Source of the DNA: Campylobacter concisus
GTDB lineage: Bacteria > Campylobacterota > Campylobacteria > Campylobacterales > Campylobacteraceae
Direction of reading: 5' to 3'
Assembly: GCF_003048595.2 (NCBI RefSeq)
Contig: NZ_CP049270.1
Span: 1,116,001 to 1,180,000 of the forward strand
Length of the DNA: 64,000 bases
Positions 17,738 through 28,600 of the stretch are shown here, piece after piece. A program made the position numbers and the translations under genes. Position 1 is the first letter of the stretch. Each line of letters begins with the position of its first letter. Under the pieces are notes generated by a model. The model searched no databases, had not been told where the DNA came from, and saw only the letters and a program-made list of their open reading frames with translations.

Positions 17738-19590
17738 TGCATTATTATATACTCGCATTTTATGGGCTAAATTTAGCCCCACTCACTTATGAAAGTGATC
17801 AAAAACTAGAAAAATTTCAAGGCGTAAAGGCTTCTTTAAGAGGCAAAATTCTTACTGCCTTTGTCCTAAAAGAGACAAGCAAGCCAGAGTTTAAAACAAG
17901 TAAAATTTTAGAAATTCTACCGATTAATCTAACTTCAATGCAAAGCGAATTGGCAATATTTATCTCAAAATATTACACATGCGAGCTTGGCGTCAGCCTA
18001 AATTTATTTGAACCAAATGACACTATTACAGCAGATCAAATTTATGAAAATCAAAATTTTAATGTGGCACCCAAACTAAGCGAAAAACAGCAAGAGGCTT
18101 TGGAATTTTTAAATAAACGTAAAATTTCACTCATCTTTGGCGACACTGGAAGCGGAAAAAGCGAGATTTATATCGCTAAGATCAGAGAAATTTTAAACGC
18201 AGGCAGCCAAGCACTATTTTTGATGCCTGAAATTTCGCTTACACCACAGATGCAAAAGCGTCTTGAGGGCTTTTTTGGCGAGGCAGTAGCAGTCTGGCAC
18301 TCAAAGATCACGCCAAAGAAAAAAGAGAAAATTTTACAAGATATAAAAAGTGGCAAAGTTAGGCTCGTTGCAGGTGCGAGGTCGGCTTTATTTTTGCCAC
18401 TTGAGAGGCTAAAACTTATCATCATCGACGAAGAACACGACGATAGCTATAAAAATACAGGCTCAAAGCCACACTACAACGCAAGAGATCTCACCCTTTT
18501 TCTAACTGGTAAATTTGACCTGCAAGTGGTGCTTGGAAGTGCCACGCCAAGCCTTACTAGCTTTTACAAGCAGGAGCATTTTCGCTTAAAAGGGACATAT
18601 TTTGATTCGCAAAAAAATTATATTTTTGATGAGAGCGAGACTGGAATTAGTGAAATTTTAAAAGATGAAATTTCAAAGACACTCGCAAATAAAAAGCAAG
18701 CTGTCATCTGCCTGCCAACAAGGGCAAATTTTAAATATCTAGTCTGCAAAAACTGCGGTGAGACGCTAAAGTGCCCTTTTTGCAGCATCGGTATGAGCTA
18801 TTACAAAAAACAAAACATACTAAAGTGTCAATACTGCGAGCACAAAATGGCTGTGCCAAAGACCTGCCATCAGTGCGGCAGCGAGATGATAGAAGCCAAA
18901 AAGATCGGTACCAGCGAGCTACTTGAAAGGCTGCAAGCTGAGTTTGCAAACGCTAGGATCGCTAAATTTGACCGAGATGAGATCACTACGCAAAACAAGC
19001 TCGTAAAGGCCTTAAAAGAATTTAACGACGGTAAAATAGATATCTTGCTTGGCACGCAGATGCTAAGCAAAGGTCACGACTACCACAACGTCGAGCTTGC
19101 TGTCATTATGGGCTTTGACGAGCTTTTAAACTTTCCTGATTATAAAGCCAGAGAAAGAACGCTCGCTCTTGCTATGCAAGTAGCTGGCAGAGCTGGCAGA
19201 AACGGAGTTGGCAGGGTCATCATACAAAGCAAGCAAAGAGAATTTTTTGAGAGCTACATCAGTGATTATGACTCATTTTTAAAAGATGAGATAGATTATA
19301 GAAAAGAGCTTTATCCGCCATTTACTAGGCTTCTTCGCATTATCATCTCACATAAAGATGAACACATAGCAAAAAATACAATGAATGAATTTGTGCAAAG
19401 AATAGAACCTTTAAGAAGCGATGAACTTGAGATCATAGGATACGGAAAGTGCCAGATAGAGTATCTTGGAAGTAAATTTAGATATGAAATTTTACTTCGC
19501 TCAAACTCTCATATACCTCTTTTAAAAGCTGCAAACCTTTGCAAAAGCGAGCTTAGCGATATTGATATAGACCCGGTCAATTTTAGTTAA
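17737..19590 (+). CDS. priA: Primosomal replication restart helicase PriA
   Basis: A 617-residue 3'-5' DNA helicase that reloads the replisome at stalled forks. Walker A FGDTGSGKSE is around residue 138, the DEEH box (IIDEEHDDSY) around 228, and the zinc-binding insert has eight Cys in CKNCGETLKCPFC and CQYCEHKMAVPKTCHQC, typical of PriA. GRAGR motif VI follows. The ATG at 17737 overlaps the pseudopilin stop (TAATG), so it is preferred to an in-frame TTG at 17719. The N-terminal domain is shorter than in E. coli PriA, as in other epsilonproteobacteria. Confidence 0.95.
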   Translation: MHYYILAFYGLNLAPLTYESDQKLEKFQGVKASLRGKILTAFVLKETSKPEFKTSKILEILPINLTSMQSELAIFISKYYTCELGVSLNLFEPNDTITADQIYENQNFNVAPKLSEKQQEALEFLNKRKISLIFGDTGSGKSEIYIAKIREILNAGSQALFLMPEISLTPQMQKRLEGFFGEAVAVWHSKITPKKKEKILQDIKSGKVRLVAGARSALFLPLERLKLIIIDEEHDDSYKNTGSKPHYNARDLTLFLTGKFDLQVVLGSATPSLTSFYKQEHFRLKGTYFDSQKNYIFDESETGISEILKDEISKTLANKKQAVICLPTRANFKYLVCKNCGETLKCPFCSIGMSYYKKQNILKCQYCEHKMAVPKTCHQCGSEMIEAKKIGTSELLERLQAEFANARIAKFDRDEITTQNKLVKALKEFNDGKIDILLGTQMLSKGHDYHNVELAVIMGFDELLNFPDYKARERTLALAMQVAGRAGRNGVGRVIIQSKQREFFESYISDYDSFLKDEIDYRKELYPPFTRLLRIIISHKDEHIAKNTMNEFVQRIEPLRSDELEIIGYGKCQIEYLGSKFRYEILLRSNSHIPLLKAANLCKSELSDIDIDPVNFS

Positions 19591-19797
19591 AAATGCTAGT
19601 CTAAAAACTATCCAACAAAGACATGGTAAATTTTAAAATAGATAATAGAGAAACCTAAGGCTTATGAAAGCATTATGAAATTTGATAAGTTGGCTATAAA
19701 GAGTAAGTAAAATTTTAGAAACTACATCCAATAAAAATACTAATTTTTATAAACTATTAAAAATAAATTTTCAAGCCTTTTAAAAGCCATTTTTCTT

Positions 19798-19803
19798 TAT
19801 AAT
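19798..19803 (+). promoter_or_regulatory. -10 box for ispG
   Basis: TATAAT preceded by a TTTTTC-rich run, about 28 bases upstream of the ispG TTG start. It lies in a 240-base spacer after priA that holds no other clear feature. Confidence 0.6.
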
Positions 19804-19830
19804 CCCCAATAAAAATTTAAAGGCAAAATT

Positions 19831-20889
19831 TTGCAACGATACCCGACAAAACAGATAAAAATTCGCGATGTTTTAATAGGCGGTGACGCACCGATCTCCG
19901 TGCAGTCGATGACATTTTCAAAGACAAAGGACGTAAAAGGAACGCTAGAGCAGATACAAAGGCTATATTTTGCAGGCTGTGACATCGTGCGCTGCGCAGT
20001 TTTTGACAAAGAGGACGCCAGCGCGCTAAAACAAATCGTCGCCGGCTCACCCATCCCAGTCGTTGCAGACATTCATTTTAACCACACCTACGCGCTTATA
20101 GTTAGCGAATTTGTCGATGCTATCCGCATAAATCCAGGCAACATCGGCTCAGCTAAGAATATAAAAGCAGTCGTTGATGCCTGCAAACAGCGAAATTTAC
20201 CTATCCGCATAGGTGTAAATTCTGGCTCGCTTGAAAAGCAGTTTGAGGATCGCTATGGCCGCACAGTTGAGGCGATGGTGGAGAGTGCTATGTATAACAT
20301 CAAGCTTCTTGAGGATTTTGACTTTACAGATATCAAAATTTCACTTAAATCAAGCGACGTTGAACGCACGATGCAAGCTTATAGAGCACTTCGTCCAAAG
20401 ACAAACTACCCATTTCACCTTGGTGTAACAGAGGCAGGTACAACATTTCACGCGACTATCAAGTCCGCGATCGCACTTGGTGGGCTTTTACTTGAAGGTA
20501 TCGGCGATACGATGAGAGTTAGCATTACAGGCGAGCTTGAAGAGGAGATCAAAGTCGCAAAGGCGATCTTAAAAGATAGTGGCCGCCAAAAAGAGGGACT
20601 AAATATCATCTCATGCCCAACTTGTGGGCGTTTGCAAGCTGATCTCATGGCAGCAGTAAAGCTCGTAGAAGAAAAAACAAAAGGTATAAAAGAGCCGCTA
20701 AACGTTTCAGTCATGGGCTGCGTGGTAAATGCGATCGGCGAGGCAAAGGGCGCAGATGTTGCCATAGCATTTGGAAAAGGCAATGGCATGATAATGCGTC
20801 ACGGCGAAGTAGTCGCAAGGCTGCCTGAGAGCGAGCTTGTGGATAGATTTTTACAAGAGATCGATGACGAGATAAAAAGTAGAGACTAA
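19831..20889 (+). CDS. ispG: 4-hydroxy-3-methylbut-2-en-1-yl diphosphate synthase (IspG/GcpE)
   Basis: A 352-residue iron-sulfur enzyme of the MEP isoprenoid pathway. The TIM-barrel half starts with [19 protein letters not shown], and the [4Fe-4S] cluster ligands are in SCPTCGR (two Cys) and MGCVVN (one Cys), followed by GEAKGAD. A TTG start codon is chosen because AAAGGC lies 9 bases upstream and the next in-frame codons are family-like. It is followed 10 bases later by dnaB, so they probably share a transcript. Confidence 0.96.
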   Translation: MQRYPTKQIKIRDVLIGGDAPISVQSMTFSKTKDVKGTLEQIQRLYFAGCDIVRCAVFDKEDASALKQIVAGSPIPVVADIHFNHTYALIVSEFVDAIRINPGNIGSAKNIKAVVDACKQRNLPIRIGVNSGSLEKQFEDRYGRTVEAMVESAMYNIKLLEDFDFTDIKISLKSSDVERTMQAYRALRPKTNYPFHLGVTEAGTTFHATIKSAIALGGLLLEGIGDTMRVSITGELEEEIKVAKAILKDSGRQKEGLNIISCPTCGRLQADLMAAVKLVEEKTKGIKEPLNVSVMGCVVNAIGEAKGADVAIAFGKGNGMIMRHGEVVARLPESELVDRFLQEIDDEIKSRD

Positions 20890-20899
20890 AGGAAAAGTT

Positions 20900-22312
20900 G
20901 TGGCAAAGCAAAGAGTTAACGAGATAGAATTTACCAACCTTTACGACATTGATATGGAGCGAGCTATACTAAGCTCCATTTTGCAAAACAACGATATTTT
21001 AGGTGAAATTTTTGACATTGTTAAGGCAAAGGATTTTTATCTAAAAGGGCATTCGCAAATATATGATGCAATGGTAGCATGCCTAAATAGCGATGATCCC
21101 ATAACTATGCCATTTTTAAAAAATAGACTTGGCGAAAAATACGACGAAGAGCTAATACTGGATATTTTGGGCACAAATTCCCTAATAGACATTCAAAAAT
21201 ATGCAAACGAACTAAGGGAAAAATCTATAAAACGAAGTCTTGTAAAGATCGCTCACAATATACCAAGCAAAGTAAATGAAGATAAGCCAAGCCGCGATAT
21301 GGTCGATGATCTTAGCCAGGAATTTTACTCTTTGATAGAAGGTGGAAGCACTGGAGTTATAAAAGAAGGCAAAGAGATCATCATGAAAATGATGGATCAT
21401 ATTAATGCTCAAGCCTTGCTTGGCGAAAAAGATATTGTTGGACTTGATACTGGATTTAAGAAGCTAAATGAGATGATAAAGGGCTTTAAAAATGGTGACC
21501 TCATCATCGTTGCAGCTCGTCCTGGTATGGGAAAGACGACACTTTGTTTAAATTTTATGAGTCAGGTTCTAAAAAATAATGCTGGAGTTGTTTTCTTCTC
21601 GCTTGAGATGCCAGCTGAGCAGATAATGATGAGAATGCTAGCAAGCAAGACCTCTATCCCGCTTCAAGACATAATGACTGCAAAGATGGATGATGAAGCG
21701 TTGGCTAGATTTAGCGATGCTTGCGAGGAATTTGCGGCTAGCAAGCTTTTTGTGCATGATAGCGGCTATGTAAATATCCATCAAGTAAGAACACAAATGC
21801 GAAAACTAAAGGCTATGCATCCTGAAATTTCACTTTGTGTGATCGACTACATCGGTCTTATGATGAGTACAAATAACTACGCTGATCGTCACGTCCAAAT
21901 AGCTGAAATTTCTCGTGGATTAAAGCTTTTGGCACGTGAGCTAGATATGCCAATCATCGCTCTTTCTCAGCTAAATAGAAGCCTAGAATCTCGCGCAAAC
22001 AAACGCCCTATGCTAAGCGATCTAAGAGAGTCAGGTGCGATCGAGCAAGATGCTGATATTATTCTTTTTGTTTATAGAGATGAGTTTTATCTAGAACAAG
22101 AAGAAAAAGAGAAAGAAAAACGCGCAAGTGCCGAGGGCAAAGAGTACAAGAGCAATCACGTCTTTAATAAACTTCAAGAAAAGGCCGAGATCATAGTTGG
22201 CAAAAATAGAAATGGCGAAACTGGCTCAGTTGATGTGCTCTTTCAAAAGCAACACTCAAGGTTTGAAGATATGTCTGCAATGCCAGTATCTGATGTTTCA
22301 TTTGAAGGCTGA
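20900..22312 (+). CDS. dnaB: Replicative DNA helicase DnaB
   Basis: A 470-residue hexameric helicase: N-terminal DnaG-interacting domain (residues about 12-115), a linker helix, and a RecA-like C-terminal domain with Walker A AARPGMGKTT (around residue 210) and Walker B CVIDYIGLM (around 315). LSQLNRSLESR and DADII are typical DnaB stretches. The GTG start has AAAGGAAAA upstream. Its TGA overlaps the ATG of comEC by 1 base, suggesting coupled translation. Confidence 0.97.
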   Translation: MAKQRVNEIEFTNLYDIDMERAILSSILQNNDILGEIFDIVKAKDFYLKGHSQIYDAMVACLNSDDPITMPFLKNRLGEKYDEELILDILGTNSLIDIQKYANELREKSIKRSLVKIAHNIPSKVNEDKPSRDMVDDLSQEFYSLIEGGSTGVIKEGKEIIMKMMDHINAQALLGEKDIVGLDTGFKKLNEMIKGFKNGDLIIVAARPGMGKTTLCLNFMSQVLKNNAGVVFFSLEMPAEQIMMRMLASKTSIPLQDIMTAKMDDEALARFSDACEEFAASKLFVHDSGYVNIHQVRTQMRKLKAMHPEISLCVIDYIGLMMSTNNYADRHVQIAEISRGLKLLARELDMPIIALSQLNRSLESRANKRPMLSDLRESGAIEQDADIILFVYRDEFYLEQEEKEKEKRASAEGKEYKSNHVFNKLQEKAEIIVGKNRNGETGSVDVLFQKQHSRFEDMSAMPVSDVSFEG

Positions 22313-23586
22313 TGCGTTTTAAAGCTTTAAAAAATAAAGAAATTTTTACTATATTTTGTCTGTTTTGCCTTTGCGTTTTTTCTATAAATTTGGCTATTAG
22401 CTATCATAAATATCAAATTTTTATGGACAAAGGCGAACAAGAGCTAACAGCAACCGTGATTTCTAGCTACGAAAAGCTTGGAGATGACGGCAAGAAAAGG
22501 CAAATTTTAAAGCTTAGGACTGATGAGTTTTTATTTTATACGCTTGGAGCCAAAACAGATGACTTTAAAGCTGGAGACAATATATTTCTAAGCGTCATAA
22601 ATTTAGACGTTAGTTTTAAAGACTATCTTGCTTCCTCCTTTTACATGCCTAGCTTTTCACGCGAAAAACTGCCACAAAAAGCCACGCTAAATATCAACCA
22701 AAAACTACAATCACTAATCTACACCCAGCATGAAAATAGTAAAATTTCACAGCTCTACTCGGCTCTATTTTTAGGCACAAGTATTGACGGCAAGCTAAGA
22801 GATGACGTCTCGCACCTTGGTATAGCGCATCTTATAGCCATAAGTGGCTATCATTTAGGTTTCATAAGTGCGGTTATATTTTTTGTATTTAGGCCGCTTT
22901 TAAAATTTTTATATGCGAGATTTTTACCTTTTAGAAACTACAACTTTGATCTAGCCATTGTCGTTTTTATAGTCTTGTCATTTTACTTTTTTATAATAGG
23001 CTTTATACCAAGCTTTTTGCGAGCATTTTTAATGAGCATTTTAGGATTTTATTGCATGTTAAAAGGCGTCAAAATTTTAAACTTCAAGACACTTTTTATA
23101 GTAGCGCTTGTTAGCTTGTCGCTCTTTCCGCAGCTACTTTTTAGCGTAGGTTTTTACTTTTCACTCATGGGCGTTTTTTACATATTTTTATATTTTAAAC
23201 ATCTAAAAGATAAATTTTCTCCCTTCATTCATCTTATACTTTTAAATTTATATGTTTGCTTTGCAATGGAAATTTGCGTGCTTTATTTCTTTCCACTCAT
23301 TAGCTTACAGCAGCTTAGCGTCCTTGCTATCAACTACATCTTTAGCATTTTTTATCCATTAAGCGCCGCACTTCATATCGCTTCGTATGGCGACATTTTT
23401 GATGGATTGCTAAATAATGTTTTAAATTTTAGACTAAGCTCGACTAAAATTTTCGTGCCAGCCATTATTTTTATCTTTTATAATATCGCTTCACTTCTAG
23501 CTATAAAATTTAGATCAATATTCTACATTTTACCGCTGCTTGGGCTCTTGTGCTTTGCTATTGCTAGCTATAAAATTTACGCCTAA
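22312..23586 (+). CDS. comEC: ComEC/Rec2-type DNA uptake channel, core only
   Basis: A 424-residue protein with an N-terminal hydrophobic start, a small OB-like periplasmic region (about 40-130), then the ComEC membrane competence domain with LGIAHLIAISGYHLGFI, a signature of the family, and about eight helices. The C-terminal metallo-beta-lactamase nuclease domain found in most ComEC proteins is absent; the gene ends after the last helices with no remnant behind it. Campylobacter ComEC proteins are known to be short. It starts inside the dnaB stop and ends overlapping a convergent eamA gene by 4 bases. It would move single-stranded DNA across the inner membrane during transformation. Confidence 0.9.
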   Translation: MRFKALKNKEIFTIFCLFCLCVFSINLAISYHKYQIFMDKGEQELTATVISSYEKLGDDGKKRQILKLRTDEFLFYTLGAKTDDFKAGDNIFLSVINLDVSFKDYLASSFYMPSFSREKLPQKATLNINQKLQSLIYTQHENSKISQLYSALFLGTSIDGKLRDDVSHLGIAHLIAISGYHLGFISAVIFFVFRPLLKFLYARFLPFRNYNFDLAIVVFIVLSFYFFIIGFIPSFLRAFLMSILGFYCMLKGVKILNFKTLFIVALVSLSLFPQLLFSVGFYFSLMGVFYIFLYFKHLKDKFSPFIHLILLNLYVCFAMEICVLYFFPLISLQQLSVLAINYIFSIFYPLSAALHIASYGDIFDGLLNNVLNFRLSSTKIFVPAIIFIFYNIASLLAIKFRSIFYILPLLGLLCFAIASYKIYA

Positions 23587-24446
23587 GCGATCTTCATACC
23601 ATAAAATTTCATTATCTTGTTGTGAATTATCAAAGATATATACATTATAACAGCGCCTAAAATTAGCCTAGTTAAGTCTGTGTCCTTTTGCCAAAAGACT
23701 AAATTTACGATGATGGCAGCTGGAATGAGAGCATTATTCATGATAGCAAGCACGCCACTATCAACCTCGCAAGCACCTTTGTTCCACATAAAATACCCTA
23801 GCCCACTAGCGACCACACCAAGCCAGAGAAGCACTAAAATTTGAGTTGAAGTAAGTGAAAATTTGGCTGGATTGCCAAGAGTAAGAAGCGCAACTACAGC
23901 TACAAAAAATGCTCCAAAGTGAAAGTAGCCAAAGACATTTTTTTGATCCACGTCAAATTTTTCTAAAAGTGCCTTATAAGCACTCTGTCCTGTCCCAAAG
24001 CAGATATTTGCTGCTTGCACTAGCAAAAACCCCTTTAATACACCATCGTTTATAGCGCCGTATTTTATAACCAAAGCTCCAAAAACCGCAACGCCAACGC
24101 TAAATAGATAAAGTGGCCTAAATTTAAAGCTAAATGCGTCGTATATGAGCGTCACGTAAAACGGCGTAAAAATGGTAAAAAGTGCTACTTCTGGCACGCT
24201 TAGATACAAAAATGAATTGTAATAAAATAGATACATAAGCCCTATTTGCACCGCTCCGATCGCCATGATGCCAAATGCTAGCTTTGGGCTGATGCCACGA
24301 AATTTTGTAAATGGCAAAAAGACTAAGCTAGCAAGCGCAACCCGAATAAAAACAGCCAAATAACTATCAACCTTGCCAGCTAAAAACTCACCTATCAAAC
24401 TAAAGCTAAACGCCCATAAAATGGTTACAAAGATCAGTTTATTCAA
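23583..24446 (-). CDS. EamA-family (DMT) transporter
   Basis: A 287-residue protein with ten hydrophobic helices in two EamA repeats, typical of drug/metabolite exporters (amino acids, nucleotides, drugs). LTLGNPA divides the halves and YFMWNKGACEVDSG is family-like. It overlaps the TolC-type gene upstream by 8 bases and is the last gene of the run starting at motA. The substrate is unknown. Confidence 0.82.
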   Translation of the reverse strand: MNKLIFVTILWAFSFSLIGEFLAGKVDSYLAVFIRVALASLVFLPFTKFRGISPKLAFGIMAIGAVQIGLMYLFYYNSFLYLSVPEVALFTIFTPFYVTLIYDAFSFKFRPLYLFSVGVAVFGALVIKYGAINDGVLKGFLLVQAANICFGTGQSAYKALLEKFDVDQKNVFGYFHFGAFFVAVVALLTLGNPAKFSLTSTQILVLLWLGVVASGLGYFMWNKGACEVDSGVLAIMNNALIPAAIIVNLVFWQKDTDLTRLILGAVIMYISLIIHNKIMKFYGMKIA

Positions 24447-25674
24447 TTATCACCTCATTTATTTTTCTTGCACATTCAAAAAAATACTCAAGCTTGTTTA
24501 GCTCAAGTAAATCGCCATCAAGTATGAAATTTGCCCTATCGCTAAAATTTTTCTCACTCACAAATAAAAATTCTTCATATTTTATCTCGCCATCAAGATA
24601 GCCATTTAACAAATCAACAAAATCACTATCAAGCTTATCTTGCTTCAAATCTTGCAAATTTAACTTTGCATTTAAGCCTTTGATCGTGCTTTCTAGCTCT
24701 TTTAGGCGAGTGATTATCCTATTTTCTTCATCGCTTAGATCAAGTGCCGCCTTTTGCTCTTCAATACGTTTAACTTGACTTTGCTTGCTAAGACTTAAGC
24801 TATCAGGCAGCTTCCACTCAAACTCTACTCTAGGCCTGTTCGCATCAGCGTAAGCACCTATCATCTGCGAAGTCGTCCTCTCACCTTTTTTAAAGCTATT
24901 ATTATTCACACTTTGCGTATCTTTTAAGTAAATTTTTGGAGCAAATTTGCTCTTTTGCTTCTCATTTTCTTGCTCTTTTATAAATTTTTCTTGCTCCATT
25001 GCCCCAAGTTTTGCGCTTATATCATCTTTACTAAAATCAGGCATCATTATCTTTGAGCCAGCATTAAAGCCGATCTCGCCGTTTGAGAGCAAATTTATCC
25101 TTGAGTTTAGCTCGGCTAGCTTAAGCCCAAGCTCGTCAAGCTCAGCTCTTTTTTTATCAAGAGTAAAATTTATCGCATCAAACTCAGCTTTATTTATCTC
25201 ACCATACTCAAACCAAAACTCATTTTCAGACGCAGCTTTTGCAAAACTATCAACAAATTTTGTCTCTAAATTTATAAGCGAATTTAGGGCAACAGCATTG
25301 AAATAGACCTTTGCGACCTGAAAAGCGGTTAAATTCATCAGCTCTTCATCTTTGTAAATTTTCTCCACGCCCTTGTGGTCTAAAATTTTATCAGCAGCCT
25401 CGCTCGCACCGCCGTCAAAGATAAGATATTCAACCTTTGCCGTGATCGAGCCTGCCTTTGTCATATATCCGCCCTTTAGCTCGTCAGGCACAAAGGTATA
25501 TCTGCCATCAAGGGATAAATTTAGCTTTTTACTCTTATTTTTATTTATATATTCATTTTTATTAAATTCTTTCAAACTCTCAAGCTTCGCGCTTTGCGCC
25601 AGAGCGATGATCTCTAGTAAATTTCCAGCCCAAAGAGGCAAAGAAAAGAGCAAAACCGCCAAAATCTTCTTCAA
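24439..25674 (-). CDS. TolC-family outer-membrane efflux protein (second copy in operon)
   Basis: A 411-residue exported protein with an N-terminal signal (MKKILAVLLFSLPLWAG) and long alpha-helical hairpins as in TolC/OprM trimeric channels. It overlaps the RND gene by 4 bases. It is similar in length and layout to the TolC protein at 29434, which suggests a duplication, but the sequences have diverged. It has several heptad-like Leu/Lys/Glu-rich helices. A lipobox Cys was not seen. Confidence 0.8.
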   Translation of the reverse strand: MKKILAVLLFSLPLWAGNLLEIIALAQSAKLESLKEFNKNEYINKNKSKKLNLSLDGRYTFVPDELKGGYMTKAGSITAKVEYLIFDGGASEAADKILDHKGVEKIYKDEELMNLTAFQVAKVYFNAVALNSLINLETKFVDSFAKAASENEFWFEYGEINKAEFDAINFTLDKKRAELDELGLKLAELNSRINLLSNGEIGFNAGSKIMMPDFSKDDISAKLGAMEQEKFIKEQENEKQKSKFAPKIYLKDTQSVNNNSFKKGERTTSQMIGAYADANRPRVEFEWKLPDSLSLSKQSQVKRIEEQKAALDLSDEENRIITRLKELESTIKGLNAKLNLQDLKQDKLDSDFVDLLNGYLDGEIKYEEFLFVSEKNFSDRANFILDGDLLELNKLEYFFECARKINEVIIE

Positions 25675-28600
25675 ATTCTCTCCCTTTCATAAAATTTTCT
25701 TATAAATTTATCAAGATTATAGACCCAAGCAAAAAGCACTGGCACGACAAGCAAGCTTAGCAAAGTCGAGCTAATGAGCCCAAAGATGATACTTATAGCC
25801 ATAGGCGAGTTGGCTTCAAAGCCAGCACCCCTGCCAAGCGCAAGAGGCAGCATGGCAAATATCATCGCAAAAGTGGTCATCAAAACAGCCCTTAAGCGCT
25901 TTTTTGCAGCCATTTTCACAGCTTCGTTTGCCTCCATACCGCTATTTGCAAAGTGGTTTGCAAAATCAACCACCAAAATGGCGTTTTTGCCAACCATACC
26001 AAAGAGCAAGATGACGCCGACCATGACAAATAGACTAAATGGGTTGCCACTTATAAAAAGGCCTATCACGACGCCACAAAAGGCAAGCGGCATGGCAAGC
26101 ATGATGAGAAATGGCAGCAAAAAGCTCTCATAAAGTGCAGCTAGCACCATATAAATAAGCACCGCACTAGCACTTACCGTAAAGATAAAAGAAGCGTTTG
26201 TATCATCCATCAGCTCAACAAATCCTAGAAATTTATACTTGAAATTTGCAGGCAAAATTTCATTAAGCTTCTTTGAAATTTCATTTGCCACGCTATTTAG
26301 CGGAGCGTTGTTTTTGGTATTTGCTAAAAATTTTATCTCATCAGCTCTATTAAACCTTGAAATACTAGCTGGCTTTTGCTCAAAACTAATCGTCGCTACA
26401 TCGCCAAGTGTGACAAAAAAGCCCTCATTGCTTCTTATCTTGGTCTTTAAGATATCATTTGTATCGCTTCTAAATTTATCATCAAGACGCATGTAAAGCT
26501 CATACTCTTTGCCATTTTCGTTTTCAAAAACAGAGACCTCGTTCTGGCTAAAAGCGCTATAAACGGCGCTTGCAACGCTGGCTTTGTCTAAATTTAGCCT
26601 CTTTGCCTTATCTTCATCGATAGAAATTTGCACGCGTTTTAGCAGATCTTCTTCGGGCGAATTTACGTCCGTTGCGTCATTTATCTCTTTTAGCATCTTG
26701 CTGATCTTTGGTACAAATTTCTCTAGCTCTTTGCCATTTTCAGAGGTGATAGTAAGCTTTACTGGCTGCACATCGCCGCCTTCAACCACAGGCAGATCAG
26801 CCACGATGACGCTCATATCGTCACTTTTTAGCTTGTCGCGAAACCTCTGCATGATGGCGTTTTGTCGCTCATTGCTGGCTCTATCTTTTAGCTCTTTTAG
26901 CCTAACGTAAGCTTTTACAAGGTAAGGCTGCTTGGCGTCTGTGTAGCCAAGGATGAAGTAGGCGTAAGCGACCTGAGGATCAGCATTTATGAGTGAAATT
27001 TTATCTTTTAGCCTCTCTTTGCTAGCTTGCAGGCTAAGTGAGGGATCAAGCTTAAAGTAGATGTTAAACTCCGAGTTATCCTCGCTTGGCATGAAGTCGC
27101 CGCCTACAAATTTAGCCAAAGCAAATGAGCAAACAACGACCGCAAGCGTTATAGCTAAAAATATGAGCTTAAATTTAAGCGCTAAAGCTAAAATTTTCTC
27201 ATAGAAATTTTCAAGCGCCTCAAAAAAGGGCTCGCTCTTTAGAAAAAAGCCGCTTTCTTTGGCATCTACAAACCTAGCACTAAGCGTTGGCACGAGAAAG
27301 ATACTCACAAAAAACGAGATGACGATGCCAGCTGCCACGCTCATCGCAAATGAGTTAAAATACTTGCCAACGATGCCACTCATAAAGGCTATTGGCACAA
27401 AGACGCAAAGCAACACGAGCGAGATCGCAAAGACGCTAAATGCTATCTCTTTTATGCCTGCAAAGCTTGCTTTTAGGGCATTTGGCTCATCTTTTAGCTT
27501 GCTAGCGATATTTTCAGTGACAACTATCGCGTCGTCGATGAAAATTCCGATGCCAAGCGTTAGCGCTATGAGGCTTAGGCGGTTTATGTCGTAGCCTAGG
27601 GCATTTATAATGAAAAATGTCGCCACGATACTAGTTGGTATCGCTACGACTGAGATGATGGTGATCGAGAAATTTCTTAAAAACAGATATACGATCACGA
27701 TGGTTAGCAAGATACCAAGGATCATATCAAAGGCGGTTTGATCGATGTGCTTTTGTATCACTTCGCTCTTATCATAAGCTATTTTTACGTCGTATTCGCT
27801 GCCAAGCAGGCTTTTAAACTGATCTAGCTTTGACTTAGCTAGAGCGATCACGGTTAGAGCGTTTGCATCTGGAGCTAGCTCAAGACCAAGTAAAACGCCA
27901 CTTTTTTTATCCATTATCGCTGCTTCGTTTGCGTCTTTGTAAGCAAGATCAACGCTTGCGATATCTTTTAAAAAGACCCCTTGCTTGATCGTTAAATTTC
28001 TTATCTCATCTATACTTTTGGCGCTGAAATTTGACTTGATCGCCATTTGAATTTGCTCATTTTCTATCTTGCCAAGTGGCGCTTTTAGATTTTCAACCTT
28101 TATCAAATTTGCCACTTCATTTGCGCTAAGCGCGTTTTTATCAAGCTTAAATCTATCTAGTAAAATTTTCGCCGCTGGCTCTAAAAAGCCATTTGTCTTG
28201 ACTTTTGAAACGCCGCTAATGCGCTCCAAAAACGGCTTTGCCACGTCATCAATCTCTTGCATTATCTTAGTTTCATTACCATCAAGCCTTGTGATAAAGA
28301 GGCTAAAGACAGATGATGAGAGCCCATTTAGCTTTTCTATCTCGTAGTTTGCATTTAGACGTGCCTTTTGCATCTTGTCACGGACGTCGTTTGTAGCGCT
28401 CTCTAGATCTTTGTTTAGCTCAAATTCGATGCTTACCACGCTTAGGTTGTCAAAGCTAGTTGAGTAAAGCTTTTTTATCCCCTCGATGCTTGAGACCTCG
28501 TCCTCGATCTTTTGCGTGATCTTTGTCTTGATGTAGTTCATATCGCCATTTGCGTAGGTCGTGATCTTAACGATTGGGATATTTACTTGCGGGTATAAAT

